Shown: positions 36,428 through 48,779 of the stretch, in pieces | Position numbering within the stretch: position 1 is the first letter of the stretch | Layout: every line of letters begins with the position of its first letter | NCBI GenBank assembly: GCA_007922225.1 | Contig: ML680053.1 | Span: forward strand, 18,055,730 to 18,119,729 | Reading direction: 5' to 3' | DNA length: 64,000 nucleotides | Origin: Emydura subglobosa | Lineage: Eukaryota > Chordata > Testudines > Chelidae | The notes under the pieces: generated by a model | Told to the model about the DNA's origin: nothing | The model's input: only the letters and a program-made list of their open reading frames with translations | Databases searched by the model: none | Made by a program: the position numbers and the translations under genes

Positions 36428-37215
36428 AATGTTTCAGGATCTCATCAACATGACACTCTTCAATGCTCCAGAGAACTTCAGCTTTGACAAACCTTCATGA
36501 TGTATAGAGTGGAAAAAGTATTTTGTAAGATTTTGAATTGCAACCAAACTCTACAGAGAAACTGAAGATATACAGGTATCTTCTTTAATTTATGCTATGG
36601 GAAGCAAACAGAGCATAAGTTTAAATCCTTTGACTTTACTGAAGACAGTCACAAAGATGACTATTAAAAGGTTCTGACTATATTTGATATGTACTTTATA
36701 CCTCAGAGAAATGTGGTTTATGAAAGAGAATCTTTTCACCAGAGAATTCAAGAACCAGGGGAAATGCTGAATGTTGTATTGCTCTATTTCCATTGGCTGT
36801 AAACTGATTTTTGGGAATGCAAAACATTAAAATATGAGAGATAGGCTAGTTACTGAGTTAACAGATAGAAATCTTTCATAGCAGTTACAAATTAAGAGAG
36901 ATTTAACCCTAATTATAGCTATTCAAATAGCAAAACAGTCTGAATAGGGGAAACAGCAAAACCAAGAACAACTTGTCAAATTTGAAAAACAAGATACTAA
37001 CTTAGAAGCTGTTAAAAGATGCAGCATTAAGTGCTAGAAGTCATTATCATAAGATCCTGAGGCAAGGAGAGAGAACTCCCAGGCGCAGAGGGACAAATTC
37101 TAGATTACATGCATACCATGTGGAAAAAGTAATAGCCTAAGAGACAATTCATGTTCAGCCAGAGGTGCCTGGTGTAATAAATATATGAAACATGGATGTT
37201 TTGCAGCTGTTTGTC
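36428..37215 (+). pseudogene. Gypsy gag, broken
   Basis: A gag-type reading frame begins at an ATG at 36428, reading FNAPENFSFDKP and further on IYAMGSKQ and DMYFIPQRNVVYERE, in the style of vertebrate Ty3/gypsy gag. At 37153-37215 a Cys/His-rich stretch (CSARGAWCNKYMKHGCF) looks like a degenerate zinc knuckle that would bind RNA. Stops and shifts occur throughout, for example TGA soon after the NFSFDKP block. Confidence 0.65.
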
Positions 37216-37329
37216 ATGCCAACACAGTCAGGGAATTATAGACAATCAAGAGCCATTGTTTCTGGGATCTATCATTTGTGATGAGATATAACCTGCCTGG
37301 AGGATGAAACAGTATTCATAGTAAAACTA

Positions 37330-37695
37330 TTGACTTTAAAATTGATTCAGGAACTGACATCACAGTCATCTCAGAAGGAACTTATAATCACCTTCAACCT
37401 CTCTCAAAGTTGAAGTCACCTAACACTTCTCTGACTAGCGCTGGAGGTATTCTGAACTGCATGGTCCGGTTCACCATGCAAACAACTTACGAAGACAGAA
37501 GCTATGCATCAGAGTGTATGTGTTAAAAGGACCATAGACCAACAGCCTTCTCAGCTGCAGCGTGGCACCCAAGATTGGCCTAGTAAGAAAAGTGGAAGAA
37601 CTCAATTGGATATTTGATGATATTGGATTTTTGGAAGGAGATCCAGTACAAATCAACTTAAGAGACAATGCTGAACCATACACTGTACAAACACC
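37330..37695 (+). pseudogene. Gypsy aspartic protease and linker, broken
   Basis: FKIDSGTDITVIS at about 37334 has the DSG active-site triplet in the DSGTD form common in gypsy proteases. It is followed by a linker with stops up to NAEPYTVQT. In an intact element the reverse transcriptase would follow; here integrase follows directly. Confidence 0.65.
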
Positions 37696-38360
37696 CCTAC
37701 CAGAGAGAAGTTGGAAGAGACTAGCTGCAGATTTATATTAATTCAGAGGGTATTGCTACCTGGTTATAGTGGACTATATTTCCAGGTATATAGATTTAAT
37801 GTACTTGAAAGACATAACGTCACAGTGTTATTGAGAAACTGAAGTGCACTTTTGCTCACTTTAGTATTCCGGAACAACTAGTGTTGGACAACAGACTAGA
37901 ATTCACTGCATTAGAATTTAAATAATTCTAAATGAAATATGATTTTGATCATATTACGAGCAGCCCACATTATCCACAAGCAAATGGAGAGCCCGAGGGA
38001 GCTGTACAGACAGCCAAGAAAATCCTACAGGAAGATCCATTTCTTGCTCTTCTAAGTTTCAGATCAACACCCGTGGCTACTGGATATAGTCCAGTACAGC
38101 TCCTGATGGGAAAACAATTGAGAACTACTGTTTCAACTTTGGAAAAGAATCTATCTCCAAAGTTGCCAGACATGAAGGGATTAGCCAAATCAGATAAAAA
38201 AGCTAAAAGAGCTTATGAACACTTTTACAACAAACATCACTCAGTTAGAGAACTGCTGGGTCTAGAACCTAATGACTATGTTCATGGCAAATTGGATGGA
38301 GAAAAGGAATGGACAGCTTCAGCTGTCATGAAAAGAATTCAGCAGCCAGATCATATGTGA
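37696..38360 (+). pseudogene. Gypsy integrase, broken
   Basis: The integrase core has all three acidic positions recognisable: LAADLY (first Asp), YLVIVDYISRYID, LVLDNRLEFTALEF (second Asp), then SSPHYPQANGEPEGAVQTAKK (Glu within NGEPEG). Next is a 142-codon open stretch from 37932, including FRSTPVATGYSPVQLLMG. A stop near 37739 and a frame change before 37932 break it. In an intact element the enzyme inserts the cDNA. Confidence 0.8.
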
Positions 38361-38689
38361 GTGAGACCAACAGTTAGAATTTAGTAGAAACCGGAGACAT
38401 CTATAATTTGCTCCTCAGAAAGAACAATCAACAGAGCAAACTCTACACATAGCGGATGAAAAACAAGAAGAAGACGCAAGGATTCTAAACTGACCACAGC
38501 CAGTCATGGAAACTAATGGATAGTCAGATGACCAAATTGTTACACATTCAGGTCATATAATTAGAAAAGTAGTATGATTCAGAGACACTTAACAAACTGA
38601 TCCATATTGATGATAGCCTGTAGTTATTCAAAGATATTCAAAGATAGCCTGTAGTTTGTAAATGGTAGGAGATAGAATTTAATGGGAGA

Positions 38690-38868
38690 TGTAATGGAAC
38701 GTTAAACTGTACTAGATGGTTCAGCCACTAGGTGTTGCTGTGTGTATCACACCTTATTTAAGCGCATACTATACAGGGCAGAGCATTTAAAAATCCAATG
38801 ATGAACAAATTTGGTGCATATAAACAAGCTCTGTGACCAGTCCATATCTGATACAGAAGTATATGACA
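38690..38868 (+). repeat. Gypsy 3' LTR
   Basis: Begins TGTAATGGAACG, ends TATGACA, and aligns with the 5' LTR. It contains ttatttaagcgcatac, a possible TATA region, near 38751. About 179 bp. Confidence 0.75.
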
Positions 38869-39766
38869 CTCTGGAAACAAAATGGCTACTGTCTATGCAT
38901 GCATGCCGGAGTCCTTAGACATTTAAAGTCGTAGTAAGCACAAAACAAAGGCATTGAGTTCAAAGTTACTTTCCAACACTTCCTTAGTCCAGTTCATTTT
39001 ATAAATAAAATTAAATGAAAAAAAGAAATCACCCTCTTTGGCGTTTGTAGTTTAAACTGAACTGAAGAGCTGTAACAGAAATGAAATCAGGAAATATGGA
39101 TGGATGGATGCCTGAGGTCATCAACCATCTAAAAACAGGAAATAAAAATAATGGATTGTTACAATTTAACAAAGTGCAGAACTATTGTTTTGTATAAGAT
39201 TGTGTGATTTTTATTACATGTTATTTTGCACAAAACGTTTCCATTGTATCCATAAGATACACTGAGGATTATATTCCTGGAATATCATGGTCTTTGAATT
39301 TCTGCATCCTAATGCATCCAAGTGTGATAACATCTCAGCCTAACTAACATTTTTTATGTCTCGTTGTTAAAAATGAACACCTTTCTATTCTGCTTTTGTA
39401 AACAAAACCAGTCAAGATAAAATGTGATGAACTATGCATCTGTATTACAGAATGGCTTCCGTTTATTGAGGAATAGAATACCAAATTGCAGCATGGCACT
39501 TAATTACCTACAGATTTGGATAACTTCAGAGGCAACATGCCAAATATCCAGAAGTGTTGCACAACAATTACATAAACTGCAGTGCCAGCACTAATGCCAG
39601 CAACCTCAAAGTGATTGCTTAAATAAGAGACAATACCAGCTGGAAGAAAACCCAGGAATTTCCTCAGGGCATAATCTTGTTATTTCATGCCAGTCTGGAA
39701 GGTAAATAATGTGACATGTTTACAGGGTAAATTTGCAGTAGAGTTGAGGTACAAGCTTCTACCTAC
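38869..39766. other. No gene recognised
   Basis: AT-rich with no recognised feature. Confidence 0.5.
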
Positions 39767-40010
39767 AGTAGAATCTCGATTTTACAAACACCAATCTTAC
39801 AAATGACCAGTGATACAAACCATTTTTCCAGAAGGAACAAATAAAAATCAACAAAGAACAAAAGTGATGCAGATGAAGAACAATTCGACATTCCTTCACA
39901 GTGCAATGCGTTCAGTGCACTGGAAATCATTTTGCAGTGTTTAGACAGACGAGAAAAAACTCCTCGATCCTGAATTAGTTCATAAAATGGGGGTTCTAAA
40001 ATGTAGGTAG
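39767..40010 (+). mobile_element. Tigger/pogo-like fragment, internally deleted
   Basis: CAGTAGAATCTCGATTTTAC at 39767 resembles the TIR of pogo-like (Tigger) elements. About 120 bp downstream, one plus frame reads PSQCNAFSALEIILQCLDR, similar in layout to the C-terminal helix of Tigger transposases. If correct, nearly the whole transposase has been deleted. Weak evidence. Confidence 0.35.
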
Positions 40011-40839
40011 CCAATGCAGGGTGGATCACTTTAAAGCCTCATATTTCCCTCTGTATATGCACTGGAAAGACCATCATCTGGCTCATAGCAATGAAATACC
40101 TTTATGGGATGTAGCCACAAAAATTCTAAACAGATATATATGCATGTTTAATTTCAACAAGTAGGAAATTGGGGAATATATACCTATGCAGGGGTTTGAT
40201 TATCTGCATATCTCTTCTGATGGCTTACCAGGCATACTGCTGTACAGACTCAGAATGCAATCCGGTAGCAGCAGAAACCATAAAATAGATTATTCATACC
40301 TCTTCTGATGTTTGTTTTGTTGTTGCATCTGGTCATTGCAGAGGATGAAAAAACATACTTGAAAAGGATCACGCAGGATGTCATTTATGTATTTCATAAT
40401 AAACCCTGTTGTTTTGGTAATGGATTTATGGATTTCTTTTTTCATACATGCATTAATTTGTTTTGAACCATACTAGGAGGATAGGATTAGTTTTTACAGT
40501 ATTCAGGCAAAATTGTGAATTGTCTCGTGCTTAGCCGAAGTGCAACAAAACTAAAGTGGTGTTAAGCTGTACAAAATGAATGTATTTTCAGAAACTCATA
40601 TCCCCGGTAATGAGCTGGAAGCTAGTATGTGACAATGGAGCTGTAAACTTTGTATCTAGTGCTGCTGAGTTGGTGAGACAGAATCACAATGTGTGATGTT
40701 GCAAGCATTTGTGTCATACACAACTTGTAAATGTGTCACCAGCGGAGTCCTTCCTTAAAGTTCACTGACAAAGTCATCATACAAACCTCCGGCAACAAGC
40801 GATAACATATGCTCTATTTTGAGATCATACTCCTTTTAT
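40011..40839. other. No gene recognised
   Basis: AT-rich; nothing recognised. Confidence 0.5.
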
Positions 40840-41036
40840 TATTATTAATAATTATGTTTATTACAGCAGTGCCTAAAGGCTAACCCAGAACGGAGATCCA
40901 TTGTGCTAGACACTGCACAAACACAGAATAGTAGACAGTTCCTGACTCAAAAAGTTTACAGATTAAATAGACAAGGCAGACATAGGGTGGGGAAGGGTTC
41001 TAACACAAGCAAGCAGAGTGAACAATGTGATGGCAT
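40840..41036 (-). repeat. SINE 3' tail (minus)
   Basis: Long inverse copy of the tail at 18190-18318 (gagatccattgtgctagaca ... acagttcctgactcaaaaag), preceded by an ATT-rich run (ttattattattaataatta) that would be the element's 3' end. Confidence 0.7.
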
Positions 41037-42544
41037 CAAATGGCATATTTATTCCATGTTTTTTTAAAAATAGGTTTAGTCAGGAGAAGGTCAGCTAAAT
41101 GGAAAGAGAAAGGAAGTGAGGGGAGCGAAGAGAGTCAAACACAAATTCAACTCAATGGTGCTTTATGCAATTTAAATTTCAGTGGGAAGTTGGGTGGGCA
41201 GAATGTAGTAATTTATGTTGGAATTATATATCAGGAGGCAGGATTCAGACTAGATAGCCCTGCCTAAAGTCTGGAAAGGCCTTTAAAAATTGCATGAGTT
41301 AAAAAAGTGAATGATATCCCTTCACAATTTCTGCTAGTAGACTGGAGAGATAATTAGTATCCTACTGCATTTTTCAGTGGGAGAAATTGATGTTTCTGCC
41401 TAGCAGCAGAATGCAACATCTCAGGGAGAGAAACAAAGAGCCATTTAAGACATAGGGACTGAGCAGGTGAAATAATATTGTGCACTACCTGGGAGAAAAA
41501 AGCCAAGCCATCACGAACCCTCTCACAACATTTAGTTTCCATAAGACCAATGGTTAAAGGAAAATTCCAGATTTATTAGCCAATCTTTCATAGGTAAATA
41601 ACTATCTCTTAAAACAGAATATACAGAAAAGATCCCCCATTGTGAAGTAATATTTAATAAATTAACTATTGAAGTTTGAATGTATTTGTGGATCTGATTG
41701 GCACTGACCTCAATTCATGAAACAGTCTTCCAGCCTACTGACAAATTAGAAAAGTGAAAAAAAAAAACCCACTATTGCTTAGATTCAAGAGAAGAAATAG
41801 GGTTCTGTGCTGGTTTGAAGCTAGCTGAAATCTATATTTCAAAAAAATTCCTGTCTGGAGGTTTGTTTTCTCTCCAACAATATTTTTCTTCATAGGCAGA
41901 TACAGATTTAAAGTTTGCAAAGAAAACAGAGCCAGATTCCTCCTTGCAGATCTTGCGTGCAACACAGCAGCAGAATCCGTCTCTAACAAGCCCAGGGAGA
42001 ATCATCCATTGTGAGAGTAATCTGCCAATGGTGTAACACAGCTTTAGGGGTTCTCACACCAGCTCTCTCCCTGCTAGCAATGCAGCAGGGAAAAGGGGGA
42101 GTGGTAAAAGAAAGGGGGCATGGCTAGAATAATCCTGTGCTACACCAGCCCTTGACTGGATTATAAACTACGGAGATTGTCTTCAGCTGAGGTTAGTTGG
42201 TACCAGTGTGGCACAGGAAGCTCACCTCTACGTGTAGGATTCCACCAGAATCAGAATGCTGAAATGACCTTTACAGCATCTTTGGCCACACATCCCCAAC
42301 CTGCAGCCTGTACAGACAGGCCACAATCCATGATCCGGCCCGTAATCCACACCTCACTTCCATGCATACCTCAGTTCTGTCTGTCAGCCAAGTGTCACCC
42401 ACAAGACCTTTTAATACACACCCACCAGACCTTCAGTACCAGACCCTTCAGTACCACCCACCAGACATTTATGCTTCTCAACTGCCCATGAGGGTCAGGG
42501 TGCATAACTTCAACTCCCCTGGCCAGAAAGTGAGCATTCCTTGC
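41037..42544. other. No gene recognised
   Basis: AT-rich, becoming GC-richer after 42000. The frames at 42177-42491 and 42362-42547 contain short quasi-repeats (ccaccagac, cttcagtacca) but no domain. Confidence 0.45.
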
Positions 42545-42932
42545 TAGGAATGTAAAAATTCGTTCAAAAAAGAATTTCTTTAAATGTTCCAAAAATAAAA
42601 CATTGCAATGGTTAAATGTGAGGGGGGAGTCGTGCTGGGCTCAGCTCCTCATTACCACGCAAGAGCTGCCTAGCTGTGGCTCCCCCACACTGCACATGTA
42701 AGAGCTGTAGCTGGACAGCTCTCGCTCACGAGGGGTTGAGCCCAGATGCAGCTACCCCCTCCCCCTCTGCACAGTGCTCCCCACCTCTCCGTGAGCAAGA
42801 GCTGCCCAGCTGCTCTCGCTCATGGGGAGCCAAGCCAGCTGTGGCTCCCCCCTCCTAGATTAAACAGTAATCAGCTGTTTCAGACATTTAAATAGCTGAT
42901 TACCATTAAAATGTTTAGGCTTTTACATCCTA
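42545..42932. mobile_element. MITE-like element with TAGGAATGTAAAA ends
   Basis: The left end TAGGAATGTAAAAATTC and right end TTTTACATCCTA are inverted repeats. Inside, an AT-rich inner arm with taatcagctg / cagctgatta flanks a GC-rich middle rich in gctcccc and ctctcgctca phrases. About 388 bp, non-coding, probably a non-autonomous DNA transposon of unresolved superfamily. The frame at 42676-42858 is accidental. Confidence 0.6.
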
Positions 42933-43108
42933 AAATCCTAGAGACAGGTTATAAGAGCGAGTCACAATCTGCCCAGTTATGGTTTCAGTCACTGTGTTCA
43001 GGGAAGTGCAAGAATTGTTCTTTCTGAGCCACTTCATAACACTATAGCCCCGCCCCTACACGCTGGTACACTCGGCATATCAAGGAACTCAACCCCTGAG
43101 ACATTCAG

Positions 43109-43182
43109 TCATAGAGGTAAGGCCAGAAGGGACCACCAAATCATCTAGTCTGACCTTCTGTATATCACAGCCTACACAATCC
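43109..43182 (-). repeat. CR1 3' end fragment (minus)
   Basis: tcatagaggtaaggccagaa ... catctagtctgaccttctgt is the inverse of the CR1 tail ending at 52,973 (gtcagcctaggtgatcatga). Confidence 0.75.
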
Positions 43183-43235
43183 TTCTATGACATCTCTGCA
43201 TTGTCTTGAGCACAGGACAGAGCCATAGAGGCACA

Positions 43236-43390
43236 ATTAGGCCCTCTGTACCTCAGTTTACCCATCTATAAACTGTAATGTATTAATGCATATTAACACT
43301 CAGGAGCATTGTGAAGGTTAATATTTGTAAAGTGCATTGAAATCCCCAGATGAATAGCGCTTTCTCAGTGTGCAGTATTAGCACCAGTAG
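43236..43390 (+). repeat. MIR-type SINE fragment
   Basis: gccctctgtacctcagttta ... gtgaaggttaatatttgtaa is the 3' half of a MIR, similar to 54600-54760. Confidence 0.7.
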
Positions 43391-45514
43391 CAGCCTGTCA
43401 ATTACAAAGTGATAGAGTATAGGTCATGGATGCAAAAAACCTCCCAGATCCTGGTGATATCATTTTTCAAAACAAATGAAGTCAGTTCAAAATAAAAAAT
43501 AGAAAGCAAAAGTAAAAATAAAAAAGGGCATGTTTTTTTTTTCCCTTCAGAAAACCCTGTCTTGTTGCATTTTGTGACCTACTATCTCATTGCCGTGTCT
43601 GGTTATTTCAGTCATGTTTCATTACTTTATTGACATAGCAGAACATAATATTACTAGTACAACTGGATGTGTCAGATCAAAAATATGGTGCAGCAGCCTG
43701 GGAAATTAAACAGGTTTTTTTTTCTTTCATGAGAAAAACTATTTTGAAGGAAGAAAGAAACACAAGAAAAAGTTGATTACGCACATTTTAAAATGATATT
43801 TAAAACATCAGATTGACAGTCCCTAATATAACCTGTATGCACAAAAGTTATCTCTATCCAAACAAGGTTTCTGATTTGTTAGTAATAAGGGAAATACCCA
43901 TAGAGCAGGTTGGCAGGCTGCCCGTGTTTGGAAGTATCTGACTTAAATCTGATTCATTCAGCAGGTCTCTTCAACATCTCTTAAATTCATGTTGCTCTAC
44001 GTGACCACAAAGAGAAAAGAATTGTCACTTTCTACAAAAATCTACCTCCACTGTGCTCACTTCATGGAAGATGTGCAAAACCACCTGCATCAAAATACCT
44101 TGATGCTGTAGGGACAGAGCCATTTAAAATTAGGGCTGGCCCCAGAAATGAAGAGATGAGTATTGTCTGTTGATTGTATTAGTGGAAGATCTGTTTCTCT
44201 TCTCCACACACCTTGTCTCAGAGAAGCAGTCTGGCATTATGCCCCAGGAGAAGTGACAATCTAGGGGAATCAAAAGGGATGGGGAATCACCGAACTTCTG
44301 TCACCACAAAAGTCCAGATGGGACTAAAGATTGGGTGGTCAGCTCTGCAGAGTGAATGAACATCTGGTGTCCAAATAAACTAACCCCTCCCATTCCCAGA
44401 AGTATTCTACCTTTCCTTTCTTCCTGGACACATTTGGGTCTCCGGAGGAGAAATAGAATGAGACAGATATTGCAGCCAAAGGCAGCATCCACCAAGGGAC
44501 CATTATATTAACTTTATGAAGGCTATATGGATCATTGTGGGCTAGAGATTGTATTATACTCCATATGGGAGAGATACTTTATAGCAGCTCCTCCAGGAAC
44601 TAAAACCAGTATGGGGTAATTAGTGCAGTCCCTGGGACTGTAAACAACTCCAAAGAAGTACCATCCCCTGGAGTGGTGTGCATATATTGATTCAGAGCAG
44701 TAGCAGAGGCCCAAGGAGACAAAGAAAGGGCTTTTGGTATAAAACCTGAGTTTAACCTGAATCATTTTGATTCAGCAGATGGACATGACCTTTTCTCCAA
44801 GGAGAGGTCAAACCCAGTGAAAGGGTCGATGAGTGGTGACTTGTAATCGCCAGCATTCCCGGACCATAGCCTTTGGAGAGAAAGCAAATCACAGGGACTG
44901 AACTCTTGGTCAGACCTGCTGGGGAGAATCACAGTGAGTCAAGAGGCAGAGGGTCCTGGGTGCCCGTCCAAACAGAGGTGACAACGAGAGACCTGAGACC
45001 GGACAGCGCATTCCTCAAGCAGACTATGGAGGGTGGCAAAGTTACCCCGAAAATGTGAGATAGGGAATGGTACTCAGAAACAAATGTGATGGCTATATTA
45101 GACGTACTCAGATACAGTCACCCTTCAAAGATGTCCTGTACTAAAAAGGTACTAGGGTTTTCCAATAGCTAGTACTCTAATTGCATTTACCTCTTTAACT
45201 GTATTACTTCATAAAATGCTTTGGTATATACAGTAGTTTGTATGGAAGAAGATGTTAAAAATTTACAGTATTGTTTAGATTTGCTCCCTGGATATATTTC
45301 TACAGTAAGCAATGTTGGACTTAAGAATGTGTCTGAGCAATTTTTTGAGGGCATTGCCACAGACAATTCTAATTATGTCTCTTGAGCTATCTCTCACAGC
45401 TCCTTGGAAACAACTGATATGGAGGGGAAATTTATTTAGTGGTTATTTGTTTTCTCCTTTCACCTTTATCCTCCTGTAAATAGATGGTGTTGGTGATGCA
45501 TCCCCCCTCTTATT

Positions 45515-45566
<52 letters not shown>

Positions 45567-45829
45567 ACTGTTCCATTTCTTCTTTCAGAAAGCCTCACTC
45601 CAACCAATGCACAAATTAAATGCCCTTTTCCCATGCATCTTGTGTGAGAAAACTTGGCTTTTCCTTGCTGTGCCAGATATAAATAATTATTGGGGTTTCA
45701 TTTACTGTCTACCTGGATAAGCATTACAGAAACAAATTCCAAACTGAATCTATTTTAGTTATTAAGCAAGGAGATGTGGGTGGAGGTGAAGTGGAGGGGA
45801 CCAGGCCTACTTCTCTCACTCATGAGTAA
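43391..45829. other. No gene; microsatellite and a possible LTR-like patch
   Basis: No gene recognised. At 44530-45060 the composition changes and a TATA-like ggtataaaacctg occurs at about 44733. I cannot identify ends or coding motifs, so a diverged LTR is only a possibility. Contains the microsatellite at 45514-45564. Confidence 0.35.
45514..45564 (+). repeat. (TC)n(AC)n microsatellite
   Basis: A TC run passes into an uninterrupted AC run of about 18 units. Confidence 0.95.
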
Positions 45830-45834
45830 TTATA

Positions 45835-46251
45835 TTGACAGAACAGAAGGGCAAAGAATTGCACCAATACCGGGAAGAGGCAGATTTACATGACTGGGGA
45901 CTCCCGACTAAGAAAAACAGACAAGCCTGTCACCAGAGCAGATCCAGAGAACAGAAGGCTGTGCTGTCTCCAGGAGCTAAGATACACGATGTGGACCTGA
46001 GGCTAAAGAGGATCTTGATAAGAGCAGGGAAGAATCCACTAACTCTCCTTCAGGTGGGAAGAAATTATACTGATAGATTCTCATTGGGATGCATCAAGGA
46101 AGACTACATCAGGCTGGGGAAGATGTTTAAAGAAACAGGGGCTCAGGTGGTCTTCAGTGGCATTCTACCTGTCCCTTGAGGCAGAGAGCAAAGATGAGAT
46201 AAGATTATGATGATCAACAGATGGGTCAGGCAGTGGTTCTATAATGAGGGC
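45835..46251 (+). pseudogene. CR1 ORF1 (part), interrupted
   Basis: CR1 ORF1 relic of the gag-like / SGNH-hydrolase-like type that accompanies CR1 ORF2. It reads ILIRAGKNPLTLLQVG, RFSLGCIKEDYIRLGK and GAQVVFSGILPVP, then a stop and QWFYNEG at the break. The reading continues after the LTR at about 48321 (GFGVLDHWEAFWDKGLF, a stop, DGLHLRREGNRRLGWRLA to about 48430). The two halves are adjacent in related CR1 ORF1 proteins, which supports a single interrupted gene. Confidence 0.7.
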
Positions 46252-47170
46252 TCTGACAGACTGCATCCCCCATGATCACCTTTATAGTGTAATTGTGTAT
46301 GGTTTAATGCAAAGTATGTCATGTAAGATGTTTTTGAATTCTCATGATGTACTGAACATTGTTGTTATAGTAATATGTTTGTTGCAATGTCATGTGTATG
46401 GTTATGGAGCTCCACTATGTAATATGCCCAAAGAGGTGTCCTCATAGCTTAAAATATAACCAGGCAGAACTTTGCTGGAGCAGAGGAGCAGTTTGTACCT
46501 CACTAATGCATGCATGAAACAAACCCAGCTGCACAGCATTCCAAGAACAAAGGACTGGCCTAGGTATCAACAAAGGATCAAAGGGACTCTCAGGTGAACT
46601 GCCCCCCTTTTCCTTGGCCAGCTTGGAGCCACAATAAGATAATGCTCACTAACTCAGGACATGAATGAACCCATACAAGGATACTGTTTGTCACCTAACC
46701 CTAACTGGGGGGGCAGGGAGGGGAGCGAAGCCCAGAGGAAGGAGGAACATATAGGGGAGACATTTTGCCATTCTCTCTCTCTTCCTCCTCCATCTACAAA
46801 CAACACCAAGCATCTGAAGTGATGACCAAAGGGGAGAGCCTGGCTGAAAGGAAGTCAGCCAGCCTGTGGCGAGAATCATCTGAGTTTGTAAGGTTGCTGA
46901 AAGTGTTAAGCTTAGTTTCGGATGTGTTTTGCTTTTGTTTATTTTGACTAAATCTGACTTATTTTCCTGTGACTTATAATCATTTAAAATTCTTCTTTAG
47001 TTAATAAATGTGTTTGTTTATTTTACCTAATACAGTGCATTTGGATTAAAGTGTGTTGGAAATGCCATTTGAAGTAACAATGCCGGTGCATATCAATTTC
47101 TTTGTTAAAATGATGAATATATGAGCTCGCAGTGTTCAGTGAGCAGAACTGAATGTTGTAAATTGGGAGT

Positions 47171-48112
47171 TATAGAATCATAGAATCATAGAATATTAGA
47201 GTTGGAAGGGACTTCAGAGGTCATCTAGTCCAACCCCCTGCTCAAAGCAGGACTAACCTCAGCTATATCATCCCAGCCAGGGCTTTGTCAAGCCTCAGCT
47301 TAAAAACCTCTAAAGATGGAGATTCCACCACCTCCCTAGGTAACCCATTCCAGTGCTTCACCACCCTCCTAGTGAAAAATGTTTTCCTAATGTCCAACCT
47401 AGACCTCCCCAACTGCAACTTGAGACCATGCTCCTTGTTCTGTCATCTGCCACCACTGAGAACAGCCTATTCCCATCCTCCCTGGAACCTCCTTTCAGGT
47501 AGTTAAAGGCTGCTATCAAATCCCCCCTAATTCTTCTCTTTTGCAGACTAAACAAGCCCAGTTTCCTTAGCCTCTCCTCATAAGTCCTGTGCTCCAGCCC
47601 CCTAATCATTTTTGTTGTCCTCCGCTGGACTCTCTCCAACTTGTCTACATCCTTTTTGTAGTGGGAGGCCCAAAAATGGACACAATAATCTAAATGCGGC
47701 CTTACCAATGCCGAATAGAGGGGAATAATCACTTCCCGCGACCTGCTGGCAATGCTCCTCCAAATGCAGCCCAATATGCTATTAGCCTTCTTGACAACCA
47801 GGGCACACTGCTGACTCATATCCAGCTTTTTATCCACTGTTACCCCCAGCTCCTTTACCGCAGAACTGCTGCCTAGCTCGTCGGTCCCCAGTCTATAGCT
47901 GTGCATGGGATTCTTCCTTCCTAAGTGTTGAACCTCATTAGATTTATTTTGGCCCAATCCTCCAGTTTGTTTAGGTCCTTCTATATCCTATCCCTACCTT
48001 CCAGGGTATCTACCACTCCCCCCAGCTTAGTGTCTTCCACAAACTTGCTGAGGGTGCAATCTACCCCATCTTCCAGATCATTAATGAAGATGTTGAACAA
48101 AACCAGCCCCAG
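47171..48112 (-). mobile_element. CR1 LINE, 5'-truncated (minus)
   Basis: On minus it ends with ATTCTATGATTCTATGATTCTATA, the CR1 microsatellite-like tail, next to the LTR sequence at 47170. The 5' end breaks off near 48112 in the reverse transcriptase region (ctggttttgttcaacatctt). It retains an unbroken 200-codon frame, less decayed than the CR1 that surrounds the LTR, which fits its being the youngest member of the nest. Confidence 0.85.
47358..47957 (-). pseudogene. CR1 ORF2 C-terminal part
   Basis: A frame of 199 residues encodes the CR1 reverse transcriptase C-terminal region and tail: [77 protein letters not shown]. The catalytic palm lies upstream and is lost by truncation. About 20 bp that related copies contain are missing near 47925 (compare 32,805-32,835), shifting the frame at the start. 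Confidence 0.85.
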
Positions 48113-48779
48113 TTCCTAGGTTTGTATCTGGTACTGGGGGTATTGGCTGGCTAGAAGCACTCACTCACTGAGTTGGGGCAACTTCCTTGCTGGATGCTGT
48201 GCATGAACCACCCAGGAGTGGGAGTTCTCACAGCAAAGCAGCGTAAAACCGGCTCAAGGAATGGGGGATTGGATTGACACAGCAATACACCAGTCCAGAT
48301 TGCACTAGGGAAACATCACAAGGGATTTGGTGTACTTGACCACTGGGAGGCATTCTGGGACAAAGGACTGTTCTTATAGGATGGACTCCACCTGAGAAGG
48401 GAGGGAAATAGACGTCTGGGATGGAGACTGGCATAACTGATTAAAGGAGCATTAAACTAGGAATTCAGGGGAGACAGTTGGGAGATACTCATGTGATCTC
48501 CATGCCTGATTCAAATATTGAGCCGGATGAATATCAAGTGAAAGAGAATACAATGGAGAAAGGAACTACAGAAAATAGGAGAATGGACAACAAGAGGAAA
48601 GATAGTGCCAATCCCAATGACAGTAACAGTCAGTTACTGGCAGTAAAATGATTGTACCTAACTGGGCGAGGAATCTGGGTGAAGACAAGCAGAAACAACT
48701 ATGATTTCTGTACACCAGAGAAGCCTTGATAACAAAATGGAGGGACTAAAACTAGTGGCAACAGAAGTGAAACCAAATA

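Larger units (their letters stand above)
36151..38868 (+). mobile_element. Ty3/gypsy LTR retrotransposon, RT deleted
   Basis: Two short, diverged LTRs enclose gag, protease and integrase relics in plus order. The first base after the 5' LTR is TGG (tggtgtcagg, 36351), as a tRNA primer site would be, and a purine-rich stretch (aatgggaga) precedes the 3' LTR. The internal part is only about 2.3 kb. The reverse transcriptase and RNase H are missing, with the post-protease linker joined to integrase near 37690-37700. CTCTG occurs near the 5' LTR start (36148-36152) and right after the 3' LTR (38869-38873), a tentative target duplication. Confidence 0.75.
46252..48320 (+). mobile_element. Solo LTR split by an antisense CR1
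   Basis: Begins TCTGACAGACTGC (probably TGTGAC originally) and ends AAACATCACA. The flanks AGGGC (46247-46251) and AGGGA (48321-48325) are a 5-bp target duplication with one change. AATAAA lies at 47003-47008, giving plus orientation. A CR1 at 47171-48112 interrupts it. Subtracting that leaves about 1127 bp, close to the 1125 bp of the LTR at 50,105. The two share TGTGA...TCACA-type ends and the phrase gcaaagt-a-t-catgtaag near the start, so related families are likely. Confidence 0.65.

Noticed and set aside
45514..45564. CRISPR-like tandem pattern
   Set aside because: Dinucleotide microsatellite without spacers; the genome is a vertebrate one.
46244..46447. 67-codon plus frame as a small gene
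   Set aside because: It starts in CR1 ORF1 and runs through the 5' end of the inserted LTR.
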